IMG/VR virus record: IMGVR_UViG_3300027849_000065
Coordinates: 1-22,454 of that record
Source of the DNA: a virus
DNA length: 22,454 nucleotides
Reading direction: 5' to 3' (one strand)
Shown here: positions 14,602 to 20,701 of the stretch, piece after piece
How the letters are laid out: each line of letters begins with the position of its first letter
How positions within the stretch are numbered: position 1 is the stretch's first letter
The notes under the pieces: generated by a model
What the model was told of the DNA's origin: nothing
Seen by the model: the letters and a program-made list of their open reading frames with translations, nothing else
Database searches by the model: none
Translations under genes and position numbers: made by a program

Positions 14602-15144
14602 TTAAAATGCTCTATTACTTAAACCATCAGACGACTCTATAATATCACATCTATCTTGAGACTTCCATGACCATGATTTCTTTCTTAGTTCTATCATCTC
14701 GCTTAGTTCTTTGGTTTCTTCTACTGTTAGGTCTGATACTAATTGTTGTATTGGTGTAATTTCTATCTGCCCTTTAGTTTGTAAGTATTTATATTGTTTT
14801 TCTATAACAACAATTTCCTTGTCCATTGGTGTAGCATCCTTAAAAAATAGATACAAGTAATTCTTTAACTCTGGTAAGTCAAAAGCGTATGTGTCAAATT
14901 TTCCAACAGAATGTAAATATTTATCATGGCTATATTTTAATCCTCTTTTAGTATAAAACCTTGCCATTTCAGAAGGACTTACTTTGTGCTTTCTAAATGC
15001 TACAATATTTAAAAGAGACCTGTATTCTGGGTATAATCTGCTTCTCCAGTTAACTAAAATATTTATATTCAAATCGTTTATAATAAAGTTTAAAACTCCT
15101 TCTAATTCCTTTTCTATTTCTTTAGTAATTTTATTGTATTTCAT
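14602..15144 (-). CDS. Putative DNA-binding protein with DnaA domain IV-like HTH, 180 aa
   Basis: Residues about 36-85 contain Pro-Glu-Tyr-Arg...Ala-Phe-Arg-Lys-His-Lys-Val-Ser-Pro-Ser-Glu-Met-Ala-Arg-Phe, then Tyr-Ser-His-Asp-Lys-Tyr-Leu-His-Ser-Val. The end resembles the Asp-His-x-Thr-Val-x-His signature of the DnaA C-terminal DNA-binding domain. A C-terminal Glu/Lys-rich helical stretch (120-155) may mediate contacts. It directly follows the primase-helicase gene, so an origin-binding or initiator-helper role is plausible. The resemblance is partial; a generic HTH protein is the alternative. Confidence 0.45.
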   Translation of the reverse strand: MKYNKITKEIEKELEGVLNFIINDLNINILVNWRSRLYPEYRSLLNIVAFRKHKVSPSEMARFYTKRGLKYSHDKYLHSVGKFDTYAFDLPELKNYLYLFFKDATPMDKEIVVIEKQYKYLQTKGQIEITPIQQLVSDLTVEETKELSEMIELRKKSWSWKSQDRCDIIESSDGLSNRAF

Positions 15145-15147
15145 ATC

Positions 15148-17529
15148 TTAAAATGGTATATCTTCTAATTCTATTTCTTTTACTTTGAAACCTAAATCGC
15201 ACCATCTTGTGCCATTAGTATTTCCTTCTTCGTAGTTTATATCTTTATACTTTGCGTATTGTTTCAGCCAATTCTGAAAGGTTTTCTTTCTTAGCCATTT
15301 CTTATAGTCTGTGTACTCTTCTACAAAGTCTTCAAACAGTTCCGCTTTAGATACTCTTGCTTTTCTTATTGATGTGTTGTGGTCATCTTCTGCCCATTCG
15401 TGAAACTCAAAAGAGGTTGATGTAATAAACTTTCTTGTTTTCAAATTCTTTAGTTCTGGAGTAGCAAAGCCTAGCTTTAAAAACTTCTGTAAGTTTGAAA
15501 TCATGTAGTTATCAAATCGCAACCATTCATCAGTTGAGAAGTCATCTAGTAACATTTTACCAAATTCATCAAATGGAGTATTCTTTGCGTTGTAGTGTTG
15601 TGCTAATTCAAGTTCCCACTTTCTTCTCTCGTGTGAGTTTCCAGATCCATTGATTGCGTAGTTGGTTGTAATAACAATCTTTGGAGATTGATAGAAGTCT
15701 AATTTAATAGCATCTCTATTTTTCTTTTCAAGTGTGATACCCTCTGTAATTAAAGAGAACAAACCTTCAAAATCAAACTTCTTCTTTACATCATCAAATA
15801 CTAATACTTGTGTTGATGTTGTTACTACTTGATATGCAAATGATTTGTTTTTGTCAAAGGATTTACCATCCAAAATAACTACCTTCTTTAAGTTTTTTAA
15901 AGCATCTACAATGATTCCTTTACCAGTTCCTCCTTCTGGATTCTCTGAGATTACTTCATCGTTTAAAATTACTGCTGGAGAATATCCTTTGTTTTTAAAA
16001 CCATGCATTAAGTAACCAATAGTAGTCTCAAAACTTAATACATTGTTCTGATTGTCTCCAGAGATTCTTCTAATAAAAGTTTGGTAATCGTTTGTGTGGT
16101 TATCTGAGATAGAGAAGTCTCTATCTATAACGCTATCTTTCCATACATAACCATCTAAATCAATGTACTTAATAGTATCTAATCCTTTTTCTGTAACTTC
16201 TACAATGCAATTTCTATAATAGCAGTATGCTGCTTCCCTAGTATCTTGCTTCATAGATACTGAGATAGCATCTAAAATGTTTAAATAGTCTTCTTTAAAG
16301 TATCTTGTATTTACTGCTAAGAACTCATAAACCTCAGACTGTTTAGATTCTTCCAACTCCTTTAATAATGTGCTTTTGATTTTGTCTTCTGTTGTGAAGT
16401 CTATTAAGTTAGACTCAACCTTTACAAATACAAAAGACTCAGAGCCTTCTGGATAGAATTTATAATATCCTTTCTGTCTTAAATAGTCTTTAAGTTTTTT
16501 AGAGATAATAGTAACCTTTCCTTTTGAAGAGATAGACCAAAAGATATCAATAGACTCATTCTCTTTAGCCTCTGTGATTACAGTATCAATATCGCTAGGG
16601 TCATAACCACGAACAACTAATTCTTTGGTTAACTTCTCTTCTGACACCCCAGATAAATATTGTCTATTTACATAGTCTGTGATCTGGTTATCCTCAAAGT
16701 ATTTTGTATCAAATGTAGATTTGGTTTTCTTATAAGCAGATTGAATGGTTCTTTGGATTTCTTTCTTAGTGAAGTCTTCCTCTATAAACTTATTAAAGTG
16801 AGATTCACATCCATATTGGTCAACACCAAATTCAGAGAATGCACAAGCTAATTTAAATGTGTTAGAGTTTCTTTCTCCAGATACATTACCAAAGTTTTTA
16901 TCAAACCATTTATCAAGTCTTTTTATAATTTCTCCTTTCTCTTTTAGAGGAACTTTAAAAGAATCTGTATCATGGTGTAAATATTCTTTAGTATCTATGA
17001 TTTCTTTAAAAACCTCAGAGTCTTTATTTACATAAATATTAGGGTCAAAAGATTCATAGCATACCCTACTAACATCACTTCCAGATATATCGAAGTGTGA
17101 GGTATTAAAATACTCTTTTAGAGCATCAAAGTATTTCTTATGGTTATGAGTTTCAGCTGGTATTTTAACCAACACTTTTAACCCATTTCCAGAAGGAGAT
17201 ATAAAGCAACAATATACAAATTTATCTTGTAAGAAACTAGCTTTAAAGTCTAATAAATCTTGGTTATTTTTAAAATCATCAAAATCTAAACAAACCAAAC
17301 CAGAGTGTTTTATAATCTTCTTTGCTGAACGTTCTCTAAAAGTTCCAGAGAAGCAGATGGAAGGTAAATTCTTTTTTAATTCTTGTCTTTTTTGCTTTTC
17401 CTTTTCATTTCGTATAGCTGAAACCTTCTCTTTAGAATCCCCATTTTTAATCCTTAACAACACATCATCAATATTTAGATGATAGGGTGTATTGGTTTCT
17501 TTTATGTTCTTAAAAAGCGTGATTGTCAT
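15148..17529 (-). CDS. Primase-helicase (BT4734-type N-terminal domain plus P-loop helicase), 793 aa
   Basis: Central replication enzyme. The N-terminal part matches the BT4734/VirE-N type primase domain: Phe-Ser-Gly-Thr-Phe, His-Ser-Gly-Leu-Val-Cys-Leu-Asp82-Phe-Asp84, Ser-Pro-Ser-Gly-Asn-Gly-Leu-Lys (111-118) and Asp-Val-Ser-Arg-x-Cys-Tyr. A PriCT-like segment follows near 214-231. The C-terminal part is an SF3-like helicase with Walker A Pro-Glu-Gly-Gly-Thr-Gly-Lys537 and Walker B Val-Leu-Val-Phe-Asp-Asp (575-580). The last residues are Leu-Glu-Asp-Ile-Pro-Phe, like an SSB tip. I chose the ATG at 17529; a GTG at 17550 lies inside an inverted repeat. Confidence 0.88.
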   Translation of the reverse strand: MTITLFKNIKETNTPYHLNIDDVLLRIKNGDSKEKVSAIRNEKEKQKRQELKKNLPSICFSGTFRERSAKKIIKHSGLVCLDFDDFKNNQDLLDFKASFLQDKFVYCCFISPSGNGLKVLVKIPAETHNHKKYFDALKEYFNTSHFDISGSDVSRVCYESFDPNIYVNKDSEVFKEIIDTKEYLHHDTDSFKVPLKEKGEIIKRLDKWFDKNFGNVSGERNSNTFKLACAFSEFGVDQYGCESHFNKFIEEDFTKKEIQRTIQSAYKKTKSTFDTKYFEDNQITDYVNRQYLSGVSEEKLTKELVVRGYDPSDIDTVITEAKENESIDIFWSISSKGKVTIISKKLKDYLRQKGYYKFYPEGSESFVFVKVESNLIDFTTEDKIKSTLLKELEESKQSEVYEFLAVNTRYFKEDYLNILDAISVSMKQDTREAAYCYYRNCIVEVTEKGLDTIKYIDLDGYVWKDSVIDRDFSISDNHTNDYQTFIRRISGDNQNNVLSFETTIGYLMHGFKNKGYSPAVILNDEVISENPEGGTGKGIIVDALKNLKKVVILDGKSFDKNKSFAYQVVTTSTQVLVFDDVKKKFDFEGLFSLITEGITLEKKNRDAIKLDFYQSPKIVITTNYAINGSGNSHERRKWELELAQHYNAKNTPFDEFGKMLLDDFSTDEWLRFDNYMISNLQKFLKLGFATPELKNLKTRKFITSTSFEFHEWAEDDHNTSIRKARVSKAELFEDFVEEYTDYKKWLRKKTFQNWLKQYAKYKDINYEEGNTNGTRWCDLGFKVKEIELEDIPF

Positions 17530-17567
17530 TTTATTATTATTTTGCAACACTTTACCGTTGCGTTAGT

Positions 17568-17588
17568 ACACTTTATTTTATAAAGTGT
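17568..17588. repeat. Perfect 9-bp hairpin with 3-base loop
   Basis: ACACTTTAT, TTT, ATAAAGTGT forms a perfect stem-loop inside the candidate origin. No T-run follows in the leftward transcript direction, so it is not a typical terminator. It may be a protein-binding site or an origin hairpin. Confidence 0.5.
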
Positions 17589-17697
17589 TGCGTTAACAAA
17601 CCCTTATGTTTATTAGGTTTTTACCTCTCAACAACACTTGCAACATTTTAAAAAAAATTTTGAAAAACTTTTTATTTTTTATTTTTATTTTTTTAAA

Positions 17698-17705
17698 CAA
17701 ATCTA
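17698..17705 (-). promoter_or_regulatory. Possible Bacteroidota -7 box for the primase gene
   Basis: On the leftward strand TAGATTTG fits TAnnTTTG. I cannot find a clear -33 TTTG at normal spacing, and in AT-rich DNA the match may be chance. If real, transcription would start in the A/T tract about 150 bases before the primase ATG. Confidence 0.25.
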
Positions 17706-17735
17706 GTTTGCACAAAAAAGTGTTGAAGTGTACTG

Positions 17736-17843
17736 TTACATCTTATTGAGTATATTTAAAAACTCTTCATTTGTAATAATATAGACAGACCTTAGTTCCT
17801 TGAACCAATCTAAAAAACTCTGCATTTTTTCTACTTTATTCAT
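17736..17843 (-). CDS. 35-aa protein
   Basis: The start overlaps the stop of the 45-aa gene as ATGA. The product has an amphipathic N-terminal helix with Phe-Leu-Asp-Trp-Phe-Lys-Glu-Leu and ends Asn-Lys-Met. It is the last gene before the candidate origin. No family recognised; overlap is the main evidence that it is real. Confidence 0.4.
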   Translation of the reverse strand: MNKVEKMQSFLDWFKELRSVYIITNEEFLNILNKM

Positions 17844-17977
17844 ATTAAAGATTCTTTATAACAAGTTCTGCTGCAATATCCATAGTCCGTATCAATAGGA
17901 GTTTGGCACTCCTGGCATTCTCCTTCGTACTCACTATCTTTCAAGTGTTCGTGTAATTGGTTGTCGAATGCTTCCAT
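17840..17977 (-). CDS. Zinc-ribbon-like small protein, 45 aa
   Basis: Start coupled to the preceding gene by TAATG. Cysteines at 21, 24, 35 and 39 give C-x2-C-x10-C-x3-C, consistent with one zinc site, after an acidic N-terminal helix. Small zinc-finger proteins of this kind may bind nucleic acid or protein. Function unknown. Confidence 0.5.
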   Translation of the reverse strand: MEAFDNQLHEHLKDSEYEGECQECQTPIDTDYGYCSRTCYKESLI

Positions 17978-18132
17978 TAAAAAAATCTATTAGCTTGAAA
18001 ATCTGCTTCATCTTTTTCCGTTAAAGAAATTATTACTTGCATACCTTCAAAAAAGGATAATAATTCTCTGGTTGATTTATTTTTTGCATGTTCAGCAGCT
18101 AATCTCAATTGTATTTCTCTTGTGAATTCCAT
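17977..18132 (-). CDS. 51-aa helical protein
   Basis: Reading from an ATG at 18132, six bases after the previous gene's stop, the product is a mostly helical charged protein (Arg-Leu-Ala-Ala-Glu-His-Ala-Lys-Asn-Lys, then Arg-Glu-Leu-Leu-Ser-Phe-Phe-Glu). Its stop overlaps the next start (TAATG). No family recognised. Confidence 0.5.
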   Translation of the reverse strand: MEFTREIQLRLAAEHAKNKSTRELLSFFEGMQVIISLTEKDEADFQANRFF

Positions 18133-18138
18133 AATATT

Positions 18139-18558
18139 TTACTTTACGATTAATGAATTTTTACTATAGCTTACTTTAGGCATTTCAACTACTTCGCCAT
18201 CTTCTGTTCCAACAAGTAAATGTCTTTGTGTAGCCAAGTAGGCTTGCTTACTTCTCGCTTCTACTTCTTTCTTCTGGTTATCCAGATCTATCCATTCTTC
18301 AATGTGTTTAAAAGAATAGCGAATGCCACCGTTTCTTTTTTCGAATACGAAACCAGAATCTTGAAAAGTTTTCTCTGAGTATAAATCAGCTTCATTAAAA
18401 GCAATTTCTTCTATTTGCTTTATAGCTTCAGCATAAAGTGCTTGGCACTTTTTTAAGTTCCCATAAGTAGAAAGTGCAGCAATATTGCCCTCTTCTACTT
18501 CTGTTAAGAGATGCGCAACCTCTTGCTCACGCATCTCAAAAAAGAATTCCTTACTCAT
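18139..18558 (-). CDS. Hypothetical early protein, 139 aa
   Basis: The N-terminal part is a long acidic helix with Glu-Gln-Glu-Val-Ala-His-Leu-Leu-Thr-Glu-Val-Glu-Glu-Gly-Asn. A middle segment has Phe-Glu-Lys-Arg-Asn-Gly-Gly-Ile-Arg-Tyr-Ser-Phe, and a second helix with Ile-Asp-Leu-Asp-Asn-Gln-Lys-Lys-Glu-Val-Glu-Ala-Arg. Its ATG shares one base with the stop of the SSB-like gene (TAATG), so the two are co-translated and may act together in replication. I have seen similar proteins beside SSB-like genes in flavobacterial phages but know no function. Confidence 0.6.
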   Translation of the reverse strand: MSKEFFFEMREQEVAHLLTEVEEGNIAALSTYGNLKKCQALYAEAIKQIEEIAFNEADLYSEKTFQDSGFVFEKRNGGIRYSFKHIEEWIDLDNQKKEVEARSKQAYLATQRHLLVGTEDGEVVEMPKVSYSKNSLIVK

Positions 18559-19229
18559 TAGAAGGGTACGTTTTCGATTTTATCCTCAACTAAAGCTGGT
18601 TCTTCTACTTTCGTAGCTTCATCTTTAGCAAGATATCCATCCATGTAGCTTTCTAATTCGTTTGCTTTTGCTTCTACTATTTTAAATTCGTAATCCGTTA
18701 AAGAAGTATTGAATTTAAAGTTTGGTGTAGAATATGCAACCGTACCTTTCTTGTGGTCTTCTGCATCTTCAATAGTAACCCATTCATCCTTCAATCTTTT
18801 CCAAGCACCTTTCTCAGTAAATTGAGAATACTTAGAAACTGCTGCACCCTTAAAAGAGATGTTTATTAATTCTCCTTCTTTGGTTACTGCGTAAATAGAT
18901 TTGTGATAATTACCACCAGCAGCATTAACTGCTCCTTTGATGTCTGAGTATACACCCTTTGAAATGATGCGCCCTTTGAAAGTTTTTACTTCAAACTCTT
19001 CTGCACTAATCTGCAAGATTTCATTTGAATAAATACCAGTCTGGTCAGAATCAGAGAACCCCTTGATTGTATGGAATTCTTCTAATACTAAAAAGGTTAA
19101 AGGAAGTTTTACTTCCACATTTTGCTTTAGCTCTTTATTATAAAAGCTAAAAGATTTGTTGTTACTTTTCCACTCCATAAATTTAGAAGTTGGATTTGTA
19201 CTCTTTTGTTGTCTTGTTAAAAACCCCAT
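18558..19229 (-). CDS. SSB-like single-stranded DNA-binding protein, 223 aa
   Basis: The body is beta-rich, with Thr-Gly-Ile-Tyr-Ser-Asn-Glu, Val-Lys-Thr-Phe-Lys-Gly, Lys-Gly-Val-Tyr-Ser-Asp-Ile-Lys-Gly, Tyr-His-Lys-Ser-Ile-Tyr-Ala and Ile-Ser-Phe-Lys-Gly-Ala segments. An acidic C-terminal tail ends Ile-Glu-Asn-Val-Pro-Phe, the layout of a single-stranded DNA-binding protein with an SSB tip. It would coat ssDNA and recruit partners in replication. I chose the ATG at 19229 (A/T-rich leader, start Met-Gly-Phe-Leu-Thr-Arg). A GTG at 19280 would add 17 residues that look non-protein-like. SSB function is inferred. Confidence 0.6.
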   Translation of the reverse strand: MGFLTRQQKSTNPTSKFMEWKSNNKSFSFYNKELKQNVEVKLPLTFLVLEEFHTIKGFSDSDQTGIYSNEILQISAEEFEVKTFKGRIISKGVYSDIKGAVNAAGGNYHKSIYAVTKEGELINISFKGAAVSKYSQFTEKGAWKRLKDEWVTIEDAEDHKKGTVAYSTPNFKFNTSLTDYEFKIVEAKANELESYMDGYLAKDEATKVEEPALVEDKIENVPF

Positions 19230-19281
19230 AATAAAAAATTGTTTTAAACTACGATTGAAATCTGTGGCAACCGCATCCACA

Positions 19282-19467
19282 TCAATAATTTTTCTGTTTT
19301 TGTAACTTCAAGAACTTGTTAATACCTACTCTTGCTTCTTCTATTGAAATACCTTTGTTTGCTTTTGGTTTAGATGTTTTTACTCCTAGAATTAAACGTG
19401 CCTCGTTCTTAGCTTTCACAGAAAGCGTTGGTAAAAGGTTTATAATTTGTTGTTCTAGTGCAGTCAT
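19282..19467 (-). CDS. Hypothetical early protein, 61 aa
   Basis: A small basic protein with an N-terminal helix (Glu-Gln-Gln-Ile-Ile-Asn-Leu-Leu), a Lys-rich loop (Lys-Thr-Ser-Lys-Pro-Lys-Ala-Asn-Lys) and a C-terminal helix ending Lys-Leu-Gln-Lys-Gln-Lys-Asn-Tyr. Possibly nucleic-acid binding. Its start context AAGATATG follows the preceding gene's stop by three bases. No family recognised. Confidence 0.55.
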   Translation of the reverse strand: MTALEQQIINLLPTLSVKAKNEARLILGVKTSKPKANKGISIEEARVGINKFLKLQKQKNY

Positions 19468-19470
19468 ATC

Positions 19471-19698
19471 TTAAAATGGTAATCTGTCTTTTTCTGTTTC
19501 TATAACTGACATCATTTCTTCAAAGCACTCTAACCCATATTTATAAGCCAATGTTAGAAGTACTGTATCTTCTAAATTTGTATCGCTTTTTTCAAATGCG
19601 TTATAAATAATCTTGTTGAAAGTTTCCTTTGTTTTGGAGTCCGTAGCTAAATCTGTTTTAGACATCATTTCTACTAAGTTTCTTTGAATTGTAATCAT
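19471..19698 (-). CDS. Early protein with SSB-type C-terminal tip, 75 aa
   Basis: One of the first leftward genes after the control region. It is a helical, acidic protein with Leu-Leu-Thr-Leu-Ala-Tyr-Lys-Tyr-Gly-Leu-Glu in the C-terminal half, ending Lys-Asp-Arg-Leu-Pro-Phe. The Pro-Phe end matches those of the SSB-like protein and the primase-helicase, hinting that it binds the same partner, though the tip here is less acidic. No family recognised. Confidence 0.6.
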   Translation of the reverse strand: MITIQRNLVEMMSKTDLATDSKTKETFNKIIYNAFEKSDTNLEDTVLLTLAYKYGLECFEEMMSVIETEKDRLPF

Positions 19699-19822
19699 AG
19701 TTTATATTTTTTTTATTTATCAAAGACTGTAACCCACCTCTATTCTCTTTCATTATCCTCCAACCTTTAGAGATAGATTCAGACTCTTTGTAATCATTAT
19801 TGATAACAGTATATATTGGCAC
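19658..19822 (-). CDS. Possible 54-aa early leader gene (GTG start, weak)
   Basis: The frame from a GTG at 19822 has protein-like composition (Pro-Ile-Tyr-Thr-Val-Ile-Asn-Asn-Asp-Tyr, then Gly-Trp-Arg-Ile-Met-Lys-Glu-Asn-Arg-Gly-Gly-Leu) and overlaps the 75-aa gene by 41 bases. It would be the first gene after the early promoter. An internal ATG at 19753 follows GGAGG, rare here. It may equally be chance or a degraded gene. Confidence 0.25.
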   Translation of the reverse strand: MPIYTVINNDYKESESISKGWRIMKENRGGLQSLINKKNINYDYNSKKLSRNDV

Positions 19823-19851
19823 TATTATTAGATTATTTGTACTAATTTTTG

Positions 19852-19859
19852 TACATTTG
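19852..19859 (+). promoter_or_regulatory. Candidate rightward -7 box (repressor promoter)
   Basis: TACATTTG fits the Bacteroidota TAnnTTTG consensus, 81 bases before the repressor ATG. A TTTG at 19836-19839 is too close to serve as a normal -33 element, so strength is uncertain. Transcripts from here would cross the three tandem repeats. Confidence 0.35.
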
Positions 19860-19885
19860 ATAGTATTCTTATTGTTTCACTTAAA

Positions 19886-19893
19886 CAAAGATA
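19886..19893 (-). promoter_or_regulatory. Candidate leftward early promoter -7 box
   Basis: On the leftward strand TATCTTTG fits TAnnTTTG exactly. The -33 region upstream is occupied by the tandem 10-bp repeats, with GTTTCG at about the right spacing. It would drive the whole leftward early operon and is the best-supported promoter in the window. Confidence 0.5.
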
Positions 19894-19922
19894 CGAAACT
19901 TTACGATACTTTGCGAAACTTT
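19893..19922. repeat. Three tandem 10-bp repeats, candidate repressor operator
   Basis: ACGAAACTTT, ACGATACTTT and GCGAAACTTT follow head to tail with exactly 10-bp period, so a protein would bind the same helix face. They overlap the upstream part of the leftward promoter and the leader of the repressor gene, the expected place for an autoregulated lysogeny operator. Confidence 0.55.
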
Positions 19923-19940
19923 TTTAAAAAAAATTAAAAA

Positions 19941-20282
19941 ATGACTTTTGAAGATAGCTTAAATTACATAATAGAAAAAGGTATTTCTGCTTATGAAATT
20001 TATAAAAACACTGATTTAACCGAAGCTGGTGTGAGGAAAGTTCTAAGTAAGAAAGTTGCCAACCCTCAAAGAAAGACAAGAGAAATTATTATTGAATTTG
20101 CGAATAAAATAAAACAAAACGATACAAAAATACTAACTTTAAGTGTTGATGAATTGAAAAGAATGGAAGATTTAGCATCTAATGTGATAAAAAATCACAA
20201 AAAATTGCTACAAACAGAAATGTATAGTTTGTGGTTTGAAGTTGAATGCCAAAAAAGGGTTATTGAAATCTTAAAAGAATAG
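19941..20282 (+). CDS. HTH repressor-like protein, 113 aa
   Basis: Residues about 13-45 (Gly-Ile-Ser-Ala-Tyr-Glu-Ile-Tyr...Leu-Thr-Glu-Ala-Gly-Val-Arg-Lys-Val-Leu) form a helix-turn-helix of the phage repressor type, followed by Asn-Pro-Gln-Arg-Lys-Thr. The C-terminal half is a charged helix (about 65-113), likely coiled coil for dimerisation. There is no peptidase domain, so induction would not be by LexA-like self-cleavage. It diverges from the early operon across an operator-like repeat array, which makes a CI-type or Cro-type regulator most likely. Confidence 0.65.
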   Translation: MTFEDSLNYIIEKGISAYEIYKNTDLTEAGVRKVLSKKVANPQRKTREIIIEFANKIKQNDTKILTLSVDELKRMEDLASNVIKNHKKLLQTEMYSLWFEVECQKRVIEILKE

Positions 20283-20382
20283 TATCTAATTCGTCTTTTG
20301 TTTTGGTTTCTTTAAGGGTTTTTATTATTTCTTTGTTAATCGTAATCTTTTTCTTGTACTCTTCTAGTTTTTTAGCAATCAT
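20260..20382 (-). CDS. Possible 40-aa protein convergent with the repressor
   Basis: The ATG at 20382 opens a lysine/glutamate-rich helical frame (Lys-Lys-Leu-Glu-Glu-Tyr-Lys-Lys-Lys, then Lys-Thr-Leu-Lys-Glu-Thr-Lys) that overlaps the repressor's last 23 bases on the opposite strand. Composition is protein-like, but there is no coupling to other genes and no visible promoter. It may be a small regulator or an accident. Confidence 0.3.
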   Translation of the reverse strand: MIAKKLEEYKKKITINKEIIKTLKETKTKDELDTILLRFQ

Positions 20383-20468
20383 TTATCTTATTTATAGCAT
20401 ATAAAAAAATTATGTTTAAAAAATTGTCTTAAATTATAAACATAAAAATAAGTAATTAGTTCCTATTA

Positions 20469-20515
20469 TGCAACTAATCTTTTAAAAAATAATTAACAAA
20501 TGCAACTTAGTTGCA
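20469..20515. repeat. TGCAACTAA inverted pair and 15-bp palindrome
   Basis: TGCAACTAA (20469-20477) recurs as its complement at 20507-20515, which is also the right half of the palindrome TGCAACT-T-AGTTGCA (20501-20515). It is a plausible excisionase or repressor site on the left flank of the attachment region. Confidence 0.4.
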
Positions 20516-20638
20516 GAAAAACAAAAATTATAAAAGTACAACTAAAGGTACAAGTTTACACCCTTTAGCGACAAATCATAAAAACGCTATGAGTAGCCCT
20601 GTCTAGGTTTAACTGTTTGTTGAGATTCTGCTTCACGA

Positions 20639-20680
20639 TTCATAACCCTGAGGTCACGGGTTCAAATCCCGTTCTCGCTA
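20639..20680 (+). tRNA. 3' half of a CAT-anticodon tRNA (att core)
   Basis: Reading right: loop TTCATAA with CAT anticodon, stem strand CCCTG (20646-20650), variable AGGTC, T-stem ACGGG, loop TTCAAAT, CCCGT, acceptor TCTCGCT and discriminator A. The 5' partners (CAGGG, AGCGAGA) are missing upstream, so it cannot be a functional tRNA. GC content is far above the surroundings. It would restore the 3' end of the host gene after integration. Confidence 0.75.
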
Positions 20681-20701
20681 CAAATTAAAATTTTAACCAA
20701 G

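Larger units (their letters stand above)
17544..17725. other. Candidate replication origin: CAACACTT iterons and AT-rich tract
   Basis: The 8-mer CAACACTT or its complement occurs exactly four times, at 17545-17552, 17583-17590, 17632-17639 and 17718-17725, two in each orientation. GCAACACTTTA (17544-17554) and TAAAGTGTTGC (17581-17591) form an inverted repeat. From 17646 to 17700 the DNA is almost pure A/T, as in a duplex-unwinding element. The region lies directly upstream of the primase-helicase. Promoter operators are the main alternative. Confidence 0.45.

Noticed and set aside
17529-17550. GTG start at 17550 for the primase-helicase
   Set aside because: It lies within the inverted repeat of the candidate origin, and the ATG seven codons later has a better context.
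17568-17588. Rho-independent terminator
   Set aside because: The stem is perfect but is not followed by a T-run in the leftward direction, and the downstream primase gene needs transcription.
19229-19280. GTG start extending the SSB-like protein by 17 residues
   Set aside because: The extra residues do not look like a family N-terminus and the ATG at 19229 has the usual A/T-rich leader.
20500-20568. 22-codon plus-strand frame in the attachment region
   Set aside because: Too short, overlaps the palindrome and repeats, and has no start context or neighbours.
20567-20680. Full tRNA using AGCGACA near 20567 as 5' acceptor
   Set aside because: It would pair with TCTCGCT with one mismatch, but the span is about 114 bases and no D-arm or 5' anticodon stem is present; only the 3' half is tRNA-derived.
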